Position numbers and translations under genes: made by a program. From Alicycliphilus sp. UBA6560 (lineage in GTDB: Bacteria; Pseudomonadota; Gammaproteobacteria; Burkholderiales; Burkholderiaceae_C), in NCBI GenBank assembly GCA_002434305.1, contig DJJU01000006.1:62001-126000 (forward strand): a stretch of DNA of 64,000 bases. The letters are read 5' to 3'. The notes under the pieces are model-generated. The model saw nothing but the letters and a program-made list of their open reading frames with translations. It made no database searches and had not been told where the DNA came from. Shown here piece by piece: positions 8,535-16,520 of the stretch (positions within the stretch are counted from its first letter, which is position 1; each line of letters opens with the position of its first letter).

Positions 8535-10166
8535 ATGCGCGTCAACCTGCCCGTCCACGATATCCAGTACCCGTTTCCCCCTGGGCAGACCCTGGTGTCC
8601 ACCACCGATCTCAAGGGTCGCATCCTGTACTGCAATCCGATGTTCATCGAGGTCAGCGGCTACACCCGCGAAGAGCTGCTGGGCCAGCCGCACAACATGA
8701 TCCGCCACCCCGACATGCCCGAGCAGGCCTATGAGGACATGTGGCGCACCATCCAGGGTGGCCTGCCCTGGTCGGCCCCCATCAAGAACCGGCGCAAGGA
8801 CGGCAGCTACTACTGGGTCATGGCCAACGTCACGCCGCTCATGGAGGCGGGCCGGCCGGTGGGCTACATGTCGGTGCGCACCGAGGCCGCCGACGCCCAG
8901 GTGCGCGCCGCGCAGGCGCTGTATGCGCGCATGCGCGCCGAGCGCCAGGCCGGGCGCCTGGTGCACGTCTTCCGCCAGGGCCGGCTGCAGCGCAATACCC
9001 TGGCCGGGCGACTGCGCCGCGGGTTGGCGCCCGGGCTTACCGGGCGCCTTGCCCTGGCCTTCGCGGCGGTGGCGCTTGCGGGGCTGGCTGCTGGCGCTCT
9101 GTCGGCCGGGCAGGGCTGGGCCATGCGGCTGCTGGCCTGGGCCGCGAGCGCCGCGGCGACCCTGCTGGCGCTGGGTTATGCGCGCCGCGCCGTGGTGGCG
9201 CCGCTGGCGCAGTTGGTGGTGGCGGCCAACCGCATGGCCGGCGGCGACCTGGGGCACCCGCCGGCGCAGACACGCGCCGATCTGGTGGGCGAGCTGCAAA
9301 AGGCGCTGAAGCAGCTGAACGTGAACCTGCTGTCCATCGTGCGCGACGCGCGCCAGGAAAGCGAGAAGATGCGCCAGGCCGCCGGGCACATCGCCCAGGG
9401 CAACAAGGACCTGTCCGCGCGCACGGAGAGCCAGGCCAGCAGCCTGCAGCAGACGGCCGCCTCGATGGAGCAGATGACCGGCACGGTACGCCACACCGCC
9501 GAGGCCGCGCACCAGGCGGCGGCCCTGGCCGCGCACGCCACGGCGGCGGCCGGGCGCAGCAGCCAGGCGGTGGGCGGCGTGGCCGACACCATGCAGCAGA
9601 TCGACCAGGCCTCGCGGCGTATCGCCGAGATCACCCAGCTGATCGATGGCATTGCCTTCCAGACCAACATCCTGGCGCTGAACGCGGCGGTGGAGTCCGC
9701 CCGTGCCGGCGAGCATGGGCGGGGCTTCGCCGTGGTGGCCGGCGAGGTGCGAGCCCTGTCGCAGCGCACGCAGCAGGCGGCGCGCGAGATCCACACCCTG
9801 ATCGACGCCGCCGTCGCCCAGGTGGGTGAAGGCCAGCGGCGCAGCGACAGCGCCGGCCAGGCGATGCAGGAGTCGCTGGCCCTGGTGCAGCGGGTGGGCA
9901 CGCTGATCGGGCAGATCGATGGTGCCTCCAGCGAGCAGCTGGCCGGCATCTCGCAGATCAACGCCGCGGTGGCCCAGCTGGACACCATCACCCAGCACAA
10001 CGCCGCGCTGGTCGAGCGCAGTGCCGAGCTGGCGGGCCAAGTGCAGCTGCAGGCCCAGACCGTGACCGAGGCGGTGCAGGTGTTCCGCCTGGAAGACAGC
10101 GCCGCCGCTCCCAGGGTGGACGCCGTGGCGCTGCGCCGTGCCGTCCGCGAAATACCGGCCAAATAG
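8535..10166 (+). CDS. aer: Aer-type aerotaxis receptor (PAS plus methyl-accepting chemotaxis domain)
   Basis: Chemoreceptor of 543 residues built like E. coli Aer (506). The N-terminal PAS domain (about 15-115) contains STTDLKGRILYCNPMF, HNMIRHPDMPEQAYEDMW and NRRKDGSYYWVMANVTP, which are the conserved Aer segments that bind FAD. A hydrophobic membrane hairpin lies at about 168-222, then a HAMP region and the signalling domain with the conserved hairpin tip (IDGIAFQTNILALNAAVESA) near 370-390. It probably senses redox state and signals through CheA/CheW. I chose the ATG at 8535 because the PAS domain starts just after it; in-frame extension upstream has no homology. The TAG stop lies inside a family A repeat. 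Confidence 0.93.
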   Translation: MRVNLPVHDIQYPFPPGQTLVSTTDLKGRILYCNPMFIEVSGYTREELLGQPHNMIRHPDMPEQAYEDMWRTIQGGLPWSAPIKNRRKDGSYYWVMANVTPLMEAGRPVGYMSVRTEAADAQVRAAQALYARMRAERQAGRLVHVFRQGRLQRNTLAGRLRRGLAPGLTGRLALAFAAVALAGLAAGALSAGQGWAMRLLAWAASAAATLLALGYARRAVVAPLAQLVVAANRMAGGDLGHPPAQTRADLVGELQKALKQLNVNLLSIVRDARQESEKMRQAAGHIAQGNKDLSARTESQASSLQQTAASMEQMTGTVRHTAEAAHQAAALAAHATAAAGRSSQAVGGVADTMQQIDQASRRIAEITQLIDGIAFQTNILALNAAVESARAGEHGRGFAVVAGEVRALSQRTQQAAREIHTLIDAAVAQVGEGQRRSDSAGQAMQESLALVQRVGTLIGQIDGASSEQLAGISQINAAVAQLDTITQHNAALVERSAELAGQVQLQAQTVTEAVQVFRLEDSAAAPRVDAVALRRAVREIPAK

Positions 10167-10212
10167 GCCTCCAGCCCTTATGGGAAAAGCGCTGGCAGCT
10201 CTTCTTTCAGGA
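10160..10212 (-). repeat. Family A repeat, copy 2, holds the aer stop codon
   Basis: Plus-strand sequence includes AAATAGGCCTCCAGCCCTT then AAGCGCTGGCAGCT and CTTTC. The TAG stop of the aerotaxis receptor (10164-10166) is part of the AAATAGGCCTCCAGC arm seen in other copies. Confidence 0.8.
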
Positions 10213-10348
10213 GCGCCATCCATCCGCCCATCGTCAACATTGGTGTCCCCGTGGCCGTCTGGGCGCAGGCGGGCGGCGCGGCGCCCTACCATCGGCCTTT
10301 CGGGCCTGCGCTGACTGCGGCCGGGCCGGACCACCGAAAGGCATCGCC

Positions 10349-11017
10349 ATGAACCCCTCTTCCTCCGAACCGCTAGCCGACCAGCTGCTGCAGCAACTGC
10401 AGGGTGCGCCCCTGGCGCAGATCGCCGCCCAGTTGGGCATAGGCGCCGAACAGGCGCAGAGCGCCGCCGCCATGGCCGTGCCATTGCTGCTGGGCTCCAT
10501 GGGCCGCAACGCCGAGCAGCCCCAGGGCGCACAGGCGCTGCTGGGCGCCCTGCAGCGCGACCACATGCAGCCCGCCGCCGGGGGCCTGGACCTGGGCGGC
10601 CTGCTGGGTTCGGTGCTGGGCGGCGGCGGTGGCGGTGGCGGTGGCGGTGGCGGTGGCGGTGGCGGCGCAGGCCTGGGGGGCGACGGCGCAGCCATCCTGG
10701 GCCACATCCTGGGCGGCAAGCGCCCGCAGGCCGAGGCGCAGCTGGGCCAGGCCACGGGCCTGGGCGAGGGGGCCGGCAAGCTGCTGGGCCTGCTGGCGCC
10801 CATCGTCATGGCCTTCCTGGCGCAGCGCGTGCGCGCCGGCGGCATGGGCGCGGGCGACCTGGGCAGCCTGCTGGGGCAGGAACAGGCCCGTGCGCGCAGC
10901 AGCGGATCCCCTGCGGGCGACCTGCTGTCGCAGGTGCTGGACCAGGACGGCAACGGCCGCGTGGACCTGGGCGATCTCCTCAAGCTGGGCGGCAGTCTGC
11001 TGGGCGGGCGCCGCTGA
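10349..11017 (+). CDS. DUF937 / YidB-like protein with polyglycine tract
   Basis: Protein of 222 residues, function unknown. The N-terminal part (LADQLLQQLQGAPLAQIAAQ, then AAAMAVPLLLGSMGRNA) resembles DUF937 proteins, a bacterial family of short helical repeats. A run of 16 glycines near residues 91-106 is encoded by six perfect GGTGGC hexamers. A second helical block (GKLLGLLAPIVMAFLAQRV) follows. Near the C-terminus DQDGNGRVDLGDLLKL matches a calcium-binding EF-hand/dockerin-type loop (Asp, Asp, Asn, Arg, Asp). It has no signal peptide, so it is probably cytoplasmic. The role is unknown. Confidence 0.75.
   Translation: MNPSSSEPLADQLLQQLQGAPLAQIAAQLGIGAEQAQSAAAMAVPLLLGSMGRNAEQPQGAQALLGALQRDHMQPAAGGLDLGGLLGSVLGGGGGGGGGGGGGGGGAGLGGDGAAILGHILGGKRPQAEAQLGQATGLGEGAGKLLGLLAPIVMAFLAQRVRAGGMGAGDLGSLLGQEQARARSSGSPAGDLLSQVLDQDGNGRVDLGDLLKLGGSLLGGRR
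10628..10663 (+). repeat. Hexanucleotide tandem repeat (GGTGGC)x6
   Basis: Six perfect GGTGGC units inside the DUF937-like gene, encoding Gly-Gly each. Slippage by whole units would change the glycine tract length without changing frame. Confidence 0.9.
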
Positions 11018-11177
11018 GCTGCCTGGATGCTCCTGTATTAGTAGCTGCCTGCGCAGGTGTGGCGGGCGCCGCGGCCGTTTTTCGTAACAACGTGTGGCCA
11101 CGGGGCACTGTGGTTGCGCCCGGCCCCGGATTCGGCGGACACTGCGCCCATACATCCACTACGCCTGGGAGGCTGCC

Positions 11178-11615
11178 ATGACAACCGTCGCCGAAATCCT
11201 CAAGTCCAAACCCGACACCCAGGTGCACAGCGTGGCGCCGTCCGACACCGTGCTGACGGCCCTGCAGCGCATGGCCGACAAGGGCATCGGCGCGCTGATG
11301 GTCATGGAGGGCGGCGACATCGTGGGCATCTTCACCGAACGCGACTACGCGCGCAAAGTGGTGCTGCACGGCCGTGCCTCGGGAGACACGCCGGTGCGCG
11401 AGGTGATGACGCACGCGGTGCGCTTCGTGCATCCCACGCACAGCACGGAGCAGTGCATGGCCCTGATGACCGAAAACCGCCTGCGCCACCTGCCCGTGGT
11501 GGAGGGCGGCCGGCTGATCGGGCTGGTGTCCATCGGCGATCTGGTCAAGAGCGTGATCTCGCACCAGCAATTCATCATCGAACAGATGGAGCAATACATC
11601 ACCGGCGCACGCTGA
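11178..11615 (+). CDS. CBS-domain pair protein
   Basis: Small cytoplasmic protein of 145 residues made of two CBS domains (about 8-62 and 75-132), with motifs GALMVMEGGDIVGIFTERD and LRHLPVVEGGRLIGLVSIGD. CBS pairs bind adenosine nucleotides such as AMP, ATP or SAM and act as sensors. Nothing is fused to them here, so the partner is unknown. A good ribosome site (GGGAGG) precedes the ATG. The gene stands alone and ends at a strong terminator. Confidence 0.93.
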   Translation: MTTVAEILKSKPDTQVHSVAPSDTVLTALQRMADKGIGALMVMEGGDIVGIFTERDYARKVVLHGRASGDTPVREVMTHAVRFVHPTHSTEQCMALMTENRLRHLPVVEGGRLIGLVSIGDLVKSVISHQQFIIEQMEQYITGAR

Positions 11616-11636
11616 AGCCCCGCACCCGGCGCCAGC

Positions 11637-11682
11637 GCCACGGGATGAGCCTTATCCGGGCTTATCCCGTGGCATTTTTTTT
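11637..11682 (+). terminator. Rho-independent terminator after the CBS protein gene
   Basis: Inverted repeat GCCACGGGATGAGCC / GGGCTTATCCCGTGGC with one mismatch, loop TTATCC, followed by an A and eight T. Confidence 0.9.
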
Positions 11683-11738
11683 GCCTTCTGGATTAACATT
11701 CGCTCACAAAACCAACGTGTACACACAAGGAGGGTCAC

Positions 11739-12893
11739 GTGAAGCTTGAAATCAATCGCCGGCAGTTCGCAGCCGGCGCCGCCGCCCTGGGCCTCAGCCC
11801 CTGGATGGCCGGCTGCAGCAAGGTGCCGGACGTGGTGAAGATCGGCGTGGCGCAACCCCTGTCCGGGCCGCTGGCGGCGCTGGGCCAGGACCTGCTCAAC
11901 GGCGTACGCCTGGCCGTGAGCGAGCTGAACAAGGCCGGCTACTCGGTGGACGGCAAGCGTGTGACCTTCGAGGTCATTGCCCAGGACGACCGCGCCGACG
12001 CCGCCGGCGGGCGGGCGGCAGCGGCGCAGCTGCTGGAGGCGGGGGTGTCCGCCGTCATCGGCCACCTCAACTCCGGCGTGAGCCTGGAGACGGCGCCCCT
12101 GTACGCGGCCAAGAACGTGCCGCAGCTCATCATCTCCACCAACCCCAAGATCACCCAGCTGGGGCTGCCCACCACCTTCCGCATCGTCGCCAACGACGCG
12201 CTGCAGGCGCGCGCCATCGGGGCCTTCGCCGCCGCGCAGCTGGACGCCAAGGCCTACGCCGTGGCCGATGACGGCACGCCGTACGGCAAGGGCCTGGCCG
12301 ACGGCGCCGTCGCCGAGCTGAAGAAGGCCAACAAGAACGTCGCCCTGCACCAGAGCTTTGACGACAAGACCGTGGCCTTCAAGGACCTGGCGGCCAAGCT
12401 GAAGGAGGCCCAGGTCGGCGTGTTCGTCTGCATGCTCAACGACTTCCAGGCCCTGGCGCTGCTGCAGGAGCTAAAAAAGATCGGCCACACCCGCATGGCC
12501 CTGCTGGGTGGCGACCTGGTCAAGACCGCCGACATGGCCAAGGGCATGGACATGGTGGAGCAGATCTACGCCACCTCGCCCGTGCTGGACGTGACTGAAT
12601 TCACCACCGGCCGCCAATTCCTGGAAAAGTACATCGCCGCCTACCAAAAGCCCCCGGCCTACGGCGGCCACTACACGTATGACGCGATGTACGTGGTCAG
12701 CGAGGCCATCCGCAAGGCCAACTCGGCCGACCCGGCGGCCATCACCAAGGTGCTGCGCAGCATCAACGGCTACGCCCCCGTGACCGGCACCATGACCTGG
12801 GATGAGACGGGCGAGCAGCGCTACGGCGCCGTCGGCGTGTACGAGCTGCGCAAGGCCAGCTGGGAGCTGCGCATGCGCTCCGACCGCTGGTAG
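11739..12893 (+). CDS. Branched-chain amino-acid-type ABC substrate-binding protein (Liv family)
   Basis: Periplasmic type I binding protein of 384 residues. The N-terminus has a twin-arginine-like motif (NRRQFAAGAAALG) followed by WMAGC, a possible lipobox, so it may be a Tat-exported lipoprotein. The mature part shows family marks: VKIGVAQPLSGPLAALGQDLLNG, VIGHLNSGVSLETAPLY, YGKGLADG. Ligands of the family include branched-chain amino acids, amides and aromatic acids; the ligand here is unknown. No permease or ATPase genes are adjacent, so it must share a transporter encoded elsewhere. An AAGGAGG ribosome site lies just upstream. Confidence 0.92.
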   Translation: MKLEINRRQFAAGAAALGLSPWMAGCSKVPDVVKIGVAQPLSGPLAALGQDLLNGVRLAVSELNKAGYSVDGKRVTFEVIAQDDRADAAGGRAAAAQLLEAGVSAVIGHLNSGVSLETAPLYAAKNVPQLIISTNPKITQLGLPTTFRIVANDALQARAIGAFAAAQLDAKAYAVADDGTPYGKGLADGAVAELKKANKNVALHQSFDDKTVAFKDLAAKLKEAQVGVFVCMLNDFQALALLQELKKIGHTRMALLGGDLVKTADMAKGMDMVEQIYATSPVLDVTEFTTGRQFLEKYIAAYQKPPAYGGHYTYDAMYVVSEAIRKANSADPAAITKVLRSINGYAPVTGTMTWDETGEQRYGAVGVYELRKASWELRMRSDRW

Positions 12894-12956
12894 GGGCACG
12901 CCCGCTGTCCTCCCTGCCCCGGCGCGGGGCAGGGGCCGCCCACTACACTCGCCGCC

Positions 12957-14009
12957 ATGAGCGAGCTGATCCTGGGTATTGAATCTTCCTGCGACGAAAC
13001 CGGCGTCGCCCTGGTGCGCACCGGCGCGCCCGGGCAGACGCCGCAGCTGCTGGCGCACGCGCTGCACAGCCAGATCGAGATGCACCAGGCCTATGGCGGT
13101 GTGGTGCCCGAGCTGGCCAGCCGCGACCACATCCGCCGCGTGCTGCCCCTGACCGGCGCGGTGCTGCGCGAGGCCGGCGTGGCGCTGGACCAGGTGAACG
13201 TGGTCGCCTACACGCGCGGGCCGGGCCTGGCCGGCGCCCTGCTGGTGGGCGCCGGCGTGGCCAGCGCCCTGGCCGCGGCGCTGGACCGGCCCACCATGGG
13301 CGTGCACCACCTGGAGGGGCATCTGCTGTCGCCCTTCCTGAGCGCCGACCCGCCACAGTTTCCCTTCGTCGCGCTGCTGGTCTCCGGCGGCCATACCCAG
13401 CTGATGCGCGTGGACGGCGTGGGCCGCTACGCGCTGCTGGGCGAGACCATCGACGACGCGGCTGGCGAGGCCTTCGACAAGTCGGCCAAGCTGCTCGGGC
13501 TGGGCTACCCCGGCGGGCCGGCGCTATCGCGCCTGGCCGGCGAGGGCGACGCGCGCGCCTTCAAGCTGCCGCGCCCGCTGCTGCACAGCGGCGACCTGGA
13601 TTTCTCCTTCGCCGGGCTAAAGACCGCCGTGCTCGCCCAGGCCCAGCGCCTGGGCGACGCGCTGCCCGAGCGCCGCGCCGACCTGGCCGCCAGCACCCAG
13701 GCGGCCATTGTCGAGGTGCTGGTCAAGAAGACCCTGGCGGCCCTGGCCGCCACCGGGTTGCAGCGGGTGGTGGTGGCCGGTGGCGTGGGCGCCAACCGGC
13801 TGCTGCGCGAGCAGCTGGACGCCGCCTGTGCCCAGCGCGGCGTGCGCGTGCACTACCCGGAGCTGCACCTGTGCACCGACAACGGCGCCATGATCGCCAT
13901 GGCCGCCGCCATGCGCCTGCAGGCGGGGGTGGCGCAGCTGCGGCGCGACTACGCCTTCGACGTCAAGCCGCGCTGGCCGCTGGAAGAGATTTCGGCTTCA
14001 AACCATTGA
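12957..14009 (+). CDS. tsaD: tRNA N6-adenosine threonylcarbamoyltransferase TsaD
   Basis: Transfers threonylcarbamoyl from TC-AMP to A37 of ANN-decoding tRNAs, together with TsaB and TsaE. The 350 residues match the family. Characteristic segments are LGIESSCDETGVALV at the N-terminus, metal-binding HHLEGH near residues 115-120, LLVSGGHTQLM, and GGVGANRLLRE in the second actin-like lobe. TsaB and TsaE genes are not nearby. The last codons and TGA stop fall inside a degenerate family A repeat, so the C-terminal few residues (ASNH) may derive from that element. Confidence 0.97.
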   Translation: MSELILGIESSCDETGVALVRTGAPGQTPQLLAHALHSQIEMHQAYGGVVPELASRDHIRRVLPLTGAVLREAGVALDQVNVVAYTRGPGLAGALLVGAGVASALAAALDRPTMGVHHLEGHLLSPFLSADPPQFPFVALLVSGGHTQLMRVDGVGRYALLGETIDDAAGEAFDKSAKLLGLGYPGGPALSRLAGEGDARAFKLPRPLLHSGDLDFSFAGLKTAVLAQAQRLGDALPERRADLAASTQAAIVEVLVKKTLAALAATGLQRVVVAGGVGANRLLREQLDAACAQRGVRVHYPELHLCTDNGAMIAMAAAMRLQAGVAQLRRDYAFDVKPRWPLEEISASNH

Positions 14010-14045
14010 CCAGCAAACGCTGAAAGCTATTGTTTCAATAGTGAA
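13995..14045 (-). repeat. Family A repeat, copy 3 (degenerate), holds the tsaD stop codon
   Basis: TTCAAACCATTGACCAGCAA, then ACGCTGAAAGCTATTGTTTC and AATAG. It keeps the CCAGC...GCTG..AGCTATT core. The tsaD TGA (14007-14009) lies within it. Confidence 0.6.
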
Positions 14046-14127
14046 ACGACCGGCCATGGGGTTTTCGCGGCTGCCGGCCTTGCCGCGTTGCACAATGGAT
14101 GGCTGCCCTCCGTGTTGCGTTGCCACG

Positions 14128-14766
14128 ATGCCGCTCCTGCCCACCTTCCGCCTTCCGCTTCGCTTTCTTTCCCTGGCCTGCGCCGCCTTTGTGGCCGGCT
14201 GCGGCAGCGTGTCCGACACCATGCCGGGGCTGGAGCGCAGCGGCACGTCCTTCACGCCCAATGACTTCGACAGCTCCAACACGCACATGCGCCACATCGC
14301 CGCCTCGCAGGATCGCACCTGCGAAGCGGCGCGACGCGCTTTGCTGAGCCAGGGCTATCTGGTGAACACGGCCACGCGCGAACTGGTGGCCGGACGCAAG
14401 TACTACCAGCCGCATCCGGACATCCACTACGAAGTGGAGATGCGCGTGGTATGCGCTCCCGAAGGCGTGCAGGATGAGCGCACCTCGGCGTTCGCCAGCG
14501 CGCTGCAGGACCGCTACGTCATCAAGAAGGTCAACAACTCCGCTTCGCTCGGGGTGGGTGGCATCGGCTCGGTGTCGCTGCCCTTCAGCGCCACCGACGA
14601 CACCCTGGTCAAGGTGGGCAGCGAGACCATCTCCGACGCACAGTTCTACGAACGCTTCTTCCAGCTGTTTGAGCGCTATGTGCGGGTGATGCCGGCCCCT
14701 CAGGCCACCGCTGCGCAGAGCGTGCCACTGCAGGAACGGGAAGCGATAGAGCAGCAAGCGCAGTAG
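14128..14766 (+). CDS. DUF2242 family lipoprotein
   Basis: Exported protein of 212 residues. A signal peptide runs from MPLLPTFRLPLRF through LACAAFVAGCGS, with a lipobox (VAGC) that predicts a lipoprotein. The mature domain contains TCEAARRALLSQGYLV, YYQPHPDIHYEVEMRVVC and QDRYVIKKVNNSASLGVGGIGSV, typical of the DUF2242 family found mainly in Burkholderiales. No function is known. The ATG at 14128 puts the signal peptide at the very N-terminus; the open frame extends 29 codons further upstream with no signal-like sequence. A terminator follows 27 bases after the stop. Confidence 0.82.
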   Translation: MPLLPTFRLPLRFLSLACAAFVAGCGSVSDTMPGLERSGTSFTPNDFDSSNTHMRHIAASQDRTCEAARRALLSQGYLVNTATRELVAGRKYYQPHPDIHYEVEMRVVCAPEGVQDERTSAFASALQDRYVIKKVNNSASLGVGGIGSVSLPFSATDDTLVKVGSETISDAQFYERFFQLFERYVRVMPAPQATAAQSVPLQEREAIEQQAQ

Positions 14767-14792
14767 GCGCCGGCGCTTGCCGTTTTACTTCC

Positions 14793-14822
14793 CAAGCCAG
14801 GCCATGTGCCTGGCTTTTTTAT
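14793..14822 (+). terminator. Rho-independent terminator after the DUF2242 gene
   Basis: Stem AAGCCAGGC / GCCTGGCTT with loop CATGT, running into a T-rich tail. Confidence 0.9.
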
Positions 14823-14887
14823 TTCTGCTCGCATCTGCGTGCAATTTTTGCGCGTTAACAATAAAAAATGAAGAAAGTTAAGCTCTT

Positions 14888-14915
14888 TTGAATGCAATTT
14901 GGGTGAAGTTATAAA
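14888..14915 (+). promoter_or_regulatory. Predicted sigma-70 promoter
   Basis: TTGAAT at 14888-14893 and TATAAA at 14910-14915 with a 16-base spacer, inside the AT-rich region. It would give a leader of about 210 nt before the downstream binding-protein gene. Confidence 0.5.
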
Positions 14916-15130
14916 GCGAGACTGCCAGTGCTTTGATCTTTCATGTATCGACATGCATCTACAACTATCTTTCTATAAAAAATGCACTAGTTGCCCACAT
15001 TTGCGGTCATTTCTTTGGTGCTCACTTTCTGTGGGCGCGAATCTTTCTTCCGGTGCCGGCCGGGCCAACAATCACCGCTGCCGCGTTAGACGCCTTGGCG
15101 CTTGTTATTCCCTATTTCCGTTCTTGCCGC

Positions 15131-16435
15131 ATGCACACTCTCATTTCCTTGTCTCGCCGTGCCGCCTTGGCTGCCTGCACGCTGGCTTTTGCGGTCCTTG
15201 CGCCGATGCTTGCCCATGCGTCAGCGCCGCAAGCCGCCGGCGCTCCCATCAAGGTGGCGCTGGTGGAGTCGCTCTCCGGCAGTTTCGCCAACACGGGCGA
15301 GGCGGTGTTCCGCAACATCGCCTGGGCCATCGAGCGCGTGAATGGCCGCGGTGGTGTGGCGCTTCCGGCAGCCGCTGGCGGCAGCCGGCCGCTGCAGCTG
15401 GTGCGCTACGACAGCAAGGGCCAGAACGAAGAGGCACTGTCGGCCCTGCGCGCGGCCATCGACGATGGCGCCCGCGTCATCCTGCAGGGCAATTCCTCGG
15501 CCACCGCCGCGGTGCTGATCGAGGCCGTCAACAAGCACAACCAGCGCGAGCCGGACAAGCGCGTGCTGTTCCTGAACTACTCCGCCGTCGACCCCATCCT
15601 GACCAACGAGAAGTGCAGCTTCTGGCACTTCCGCTTCGATGCTCACGCCGACATGCGCATGGCCGCGCTGATGGACGTGATGCGCGAGGACAAGGCGCTG
15701 CAGCGCGTCTACCTGATCGGGCAGGACTACAGCTTCGGCCAGGCCGCGCTGCGCGAGGCCCGGCGCCAGCTGGGCGCCCAGCGCCCGGACGTGGCCATCG
15801 TCGGCGACGAGCTGCACCCCGTGGGCCGGGTCAAGGACTTTGCGCCCTACGCCGTGAAGATCAAAGCCAGCGGCGCGCAGGCGGTGGTGACGGGCAACTG
15901 GGGCAATGACCTGACGCTGCTGGTCAAGGCCGCGCGCGAGGTGGGCTACGACGGCATGTTCTACACCTTCTACGGCAACGCCCTGGGCGCCCCGGCGGCG
16001 CTGGGCGACGCCGGCGTGGGCCGCGTGGTGGCCGTGGCCGACTGGCTGCCCAACGTGCCCACGGCCGGCAGCCGCGCCTTCTATCAGTCCTTCCGCGAGC
16101 GCTTTCCCAAGCCCCAGGACGACTATGTGCACATGCGCATGCAGCTCATGGTGGAGGCGCTGGCCCAGGCGATCGAGCGTGCCGGCAGCACCGACGCCGC
16201 GGCCGTGGCCCGTGCGCTGGAGGGCGCCCAGGTCAGCCTGCACGGCCAGGGCGGGCGCATGCGCGCGCAGGACCACCAGTTCCAGCAGACGCTGGTGGTG
16301 GGCGTGATGGACCGCCTGGGCGCGCCGGGCGTGGAGTTCGACGTGGAAGGCTCGGGCTACGGCTTTCGCGTGGTGCGCCAGATCGCGGCGGAGCAGGCGG
16401 CACAACCCTCAAGCTGCCGCATGCAGCGGCCCTGA
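15131..16435 (+). CDS. Liv-type ABC substrate-binding protein, second copy
   Basis: Periplasmic binding protein of 434 residues. A classical signal peptide (MHTLISLSRRAALAACTL then AVLAPMLAHASA) predicts Sec export. The mature protein has the type I fold: IKVALVESLSGSFANTGEAV, VILQGNSSATAAVLIEA, YLIGQDYSFGQAALREARRQ. It differs clearly from the binding protein at 11739-12893. The start is chosen for the signal peptide; no good ribosome site precedes it, and the open frame continues upstream through non-coding-looking AT-rich DNA. No transporter genes adjoin it, and its ligand is unknown. It is convergent with the transglutaminase gene. Confidence 0.9.
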   Translation: MHTLISLSRRAALAACTLAFAVLAPMLAHASAPQAAGAPIKVALVESLSGSFANTGEAVFRNIAWAIERVNGRGGVALPAAAGGSRPLQLVRYDSKGQNEEALSALRAAIDDGARVILQGNSSATAAVLIEAVNKHNQREPDKRVLFLNYSAVDPILTNEKCSFWHFRFDAHADMRMAALMDVMREDKALQRVYLIGQDYSFGQAALREARRQLGAQRPDVAIVGDELHPVGRVKDFAPYAVKIKASGAQAVVTGNWGNDLTLLVKAAREVGYDGMFYTFYGNALGAPAALGDAGVGRVVAVADWLPNVPTAGSRAFYQSFRERFPKPQDDYVHMRMQLMVEALAQAIERAGSTDAAAVARALEGAQVSLHGQGGRMRAQDHQFQQTLVVGVMDRLGAPGVEFDVEGSGYGFRVVRQIAAEQAAQPSSCRMQRP

Positions 16436-16437
16436 CG

Positions 16438-16502
16438 ATTCAAGTGTTTTAGGCCTCCAGCGCCCGTCCCTGCTGCGCAAGTAGCTATTCAAACGATAGC
16501 GC
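16438..16502 (-). repeat. Family A repeat, copy 4
   Basis: Contains TTTTAGGCCTCCAGCGCCCG and GCGCAAGTAGCTATTCAAAC. It fills most of the 85 bases between the convergent stop codons at 16435 and 16521. Confidence 0.75.
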
Positions 16503-16520
16503 CTCGGCTTGGGACCGCGG

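Larger units (their letters stand above)
14767..15130. other. AT-rich intergenic region with terminator and predicted promoter
   Basis: A 364-base gap. It starts with the terminator of the DUF2242 gene. About 14815-15040 is far richer in A and T than anything else in the window, with no convincing coding sequence; it then returns to normal composition before the next gene. One sigma-70-like promoter is visible at 14888-14915. Confidence 0.7.

Noticed and set aside
10615..10670. Short direct repeats considered as a CRISPR-like or other array.
   Set aside because: It is a simple GGTGGC microsatellite inside a coding frame, with no spacers.
11040..11078. A possible thirteenth family A copy (TAGTAGCTGCCTGCGCAGG).
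   Set aside because: Only the TAGCTGCC word matches; the GCGCTTG core and the right arm are missing.
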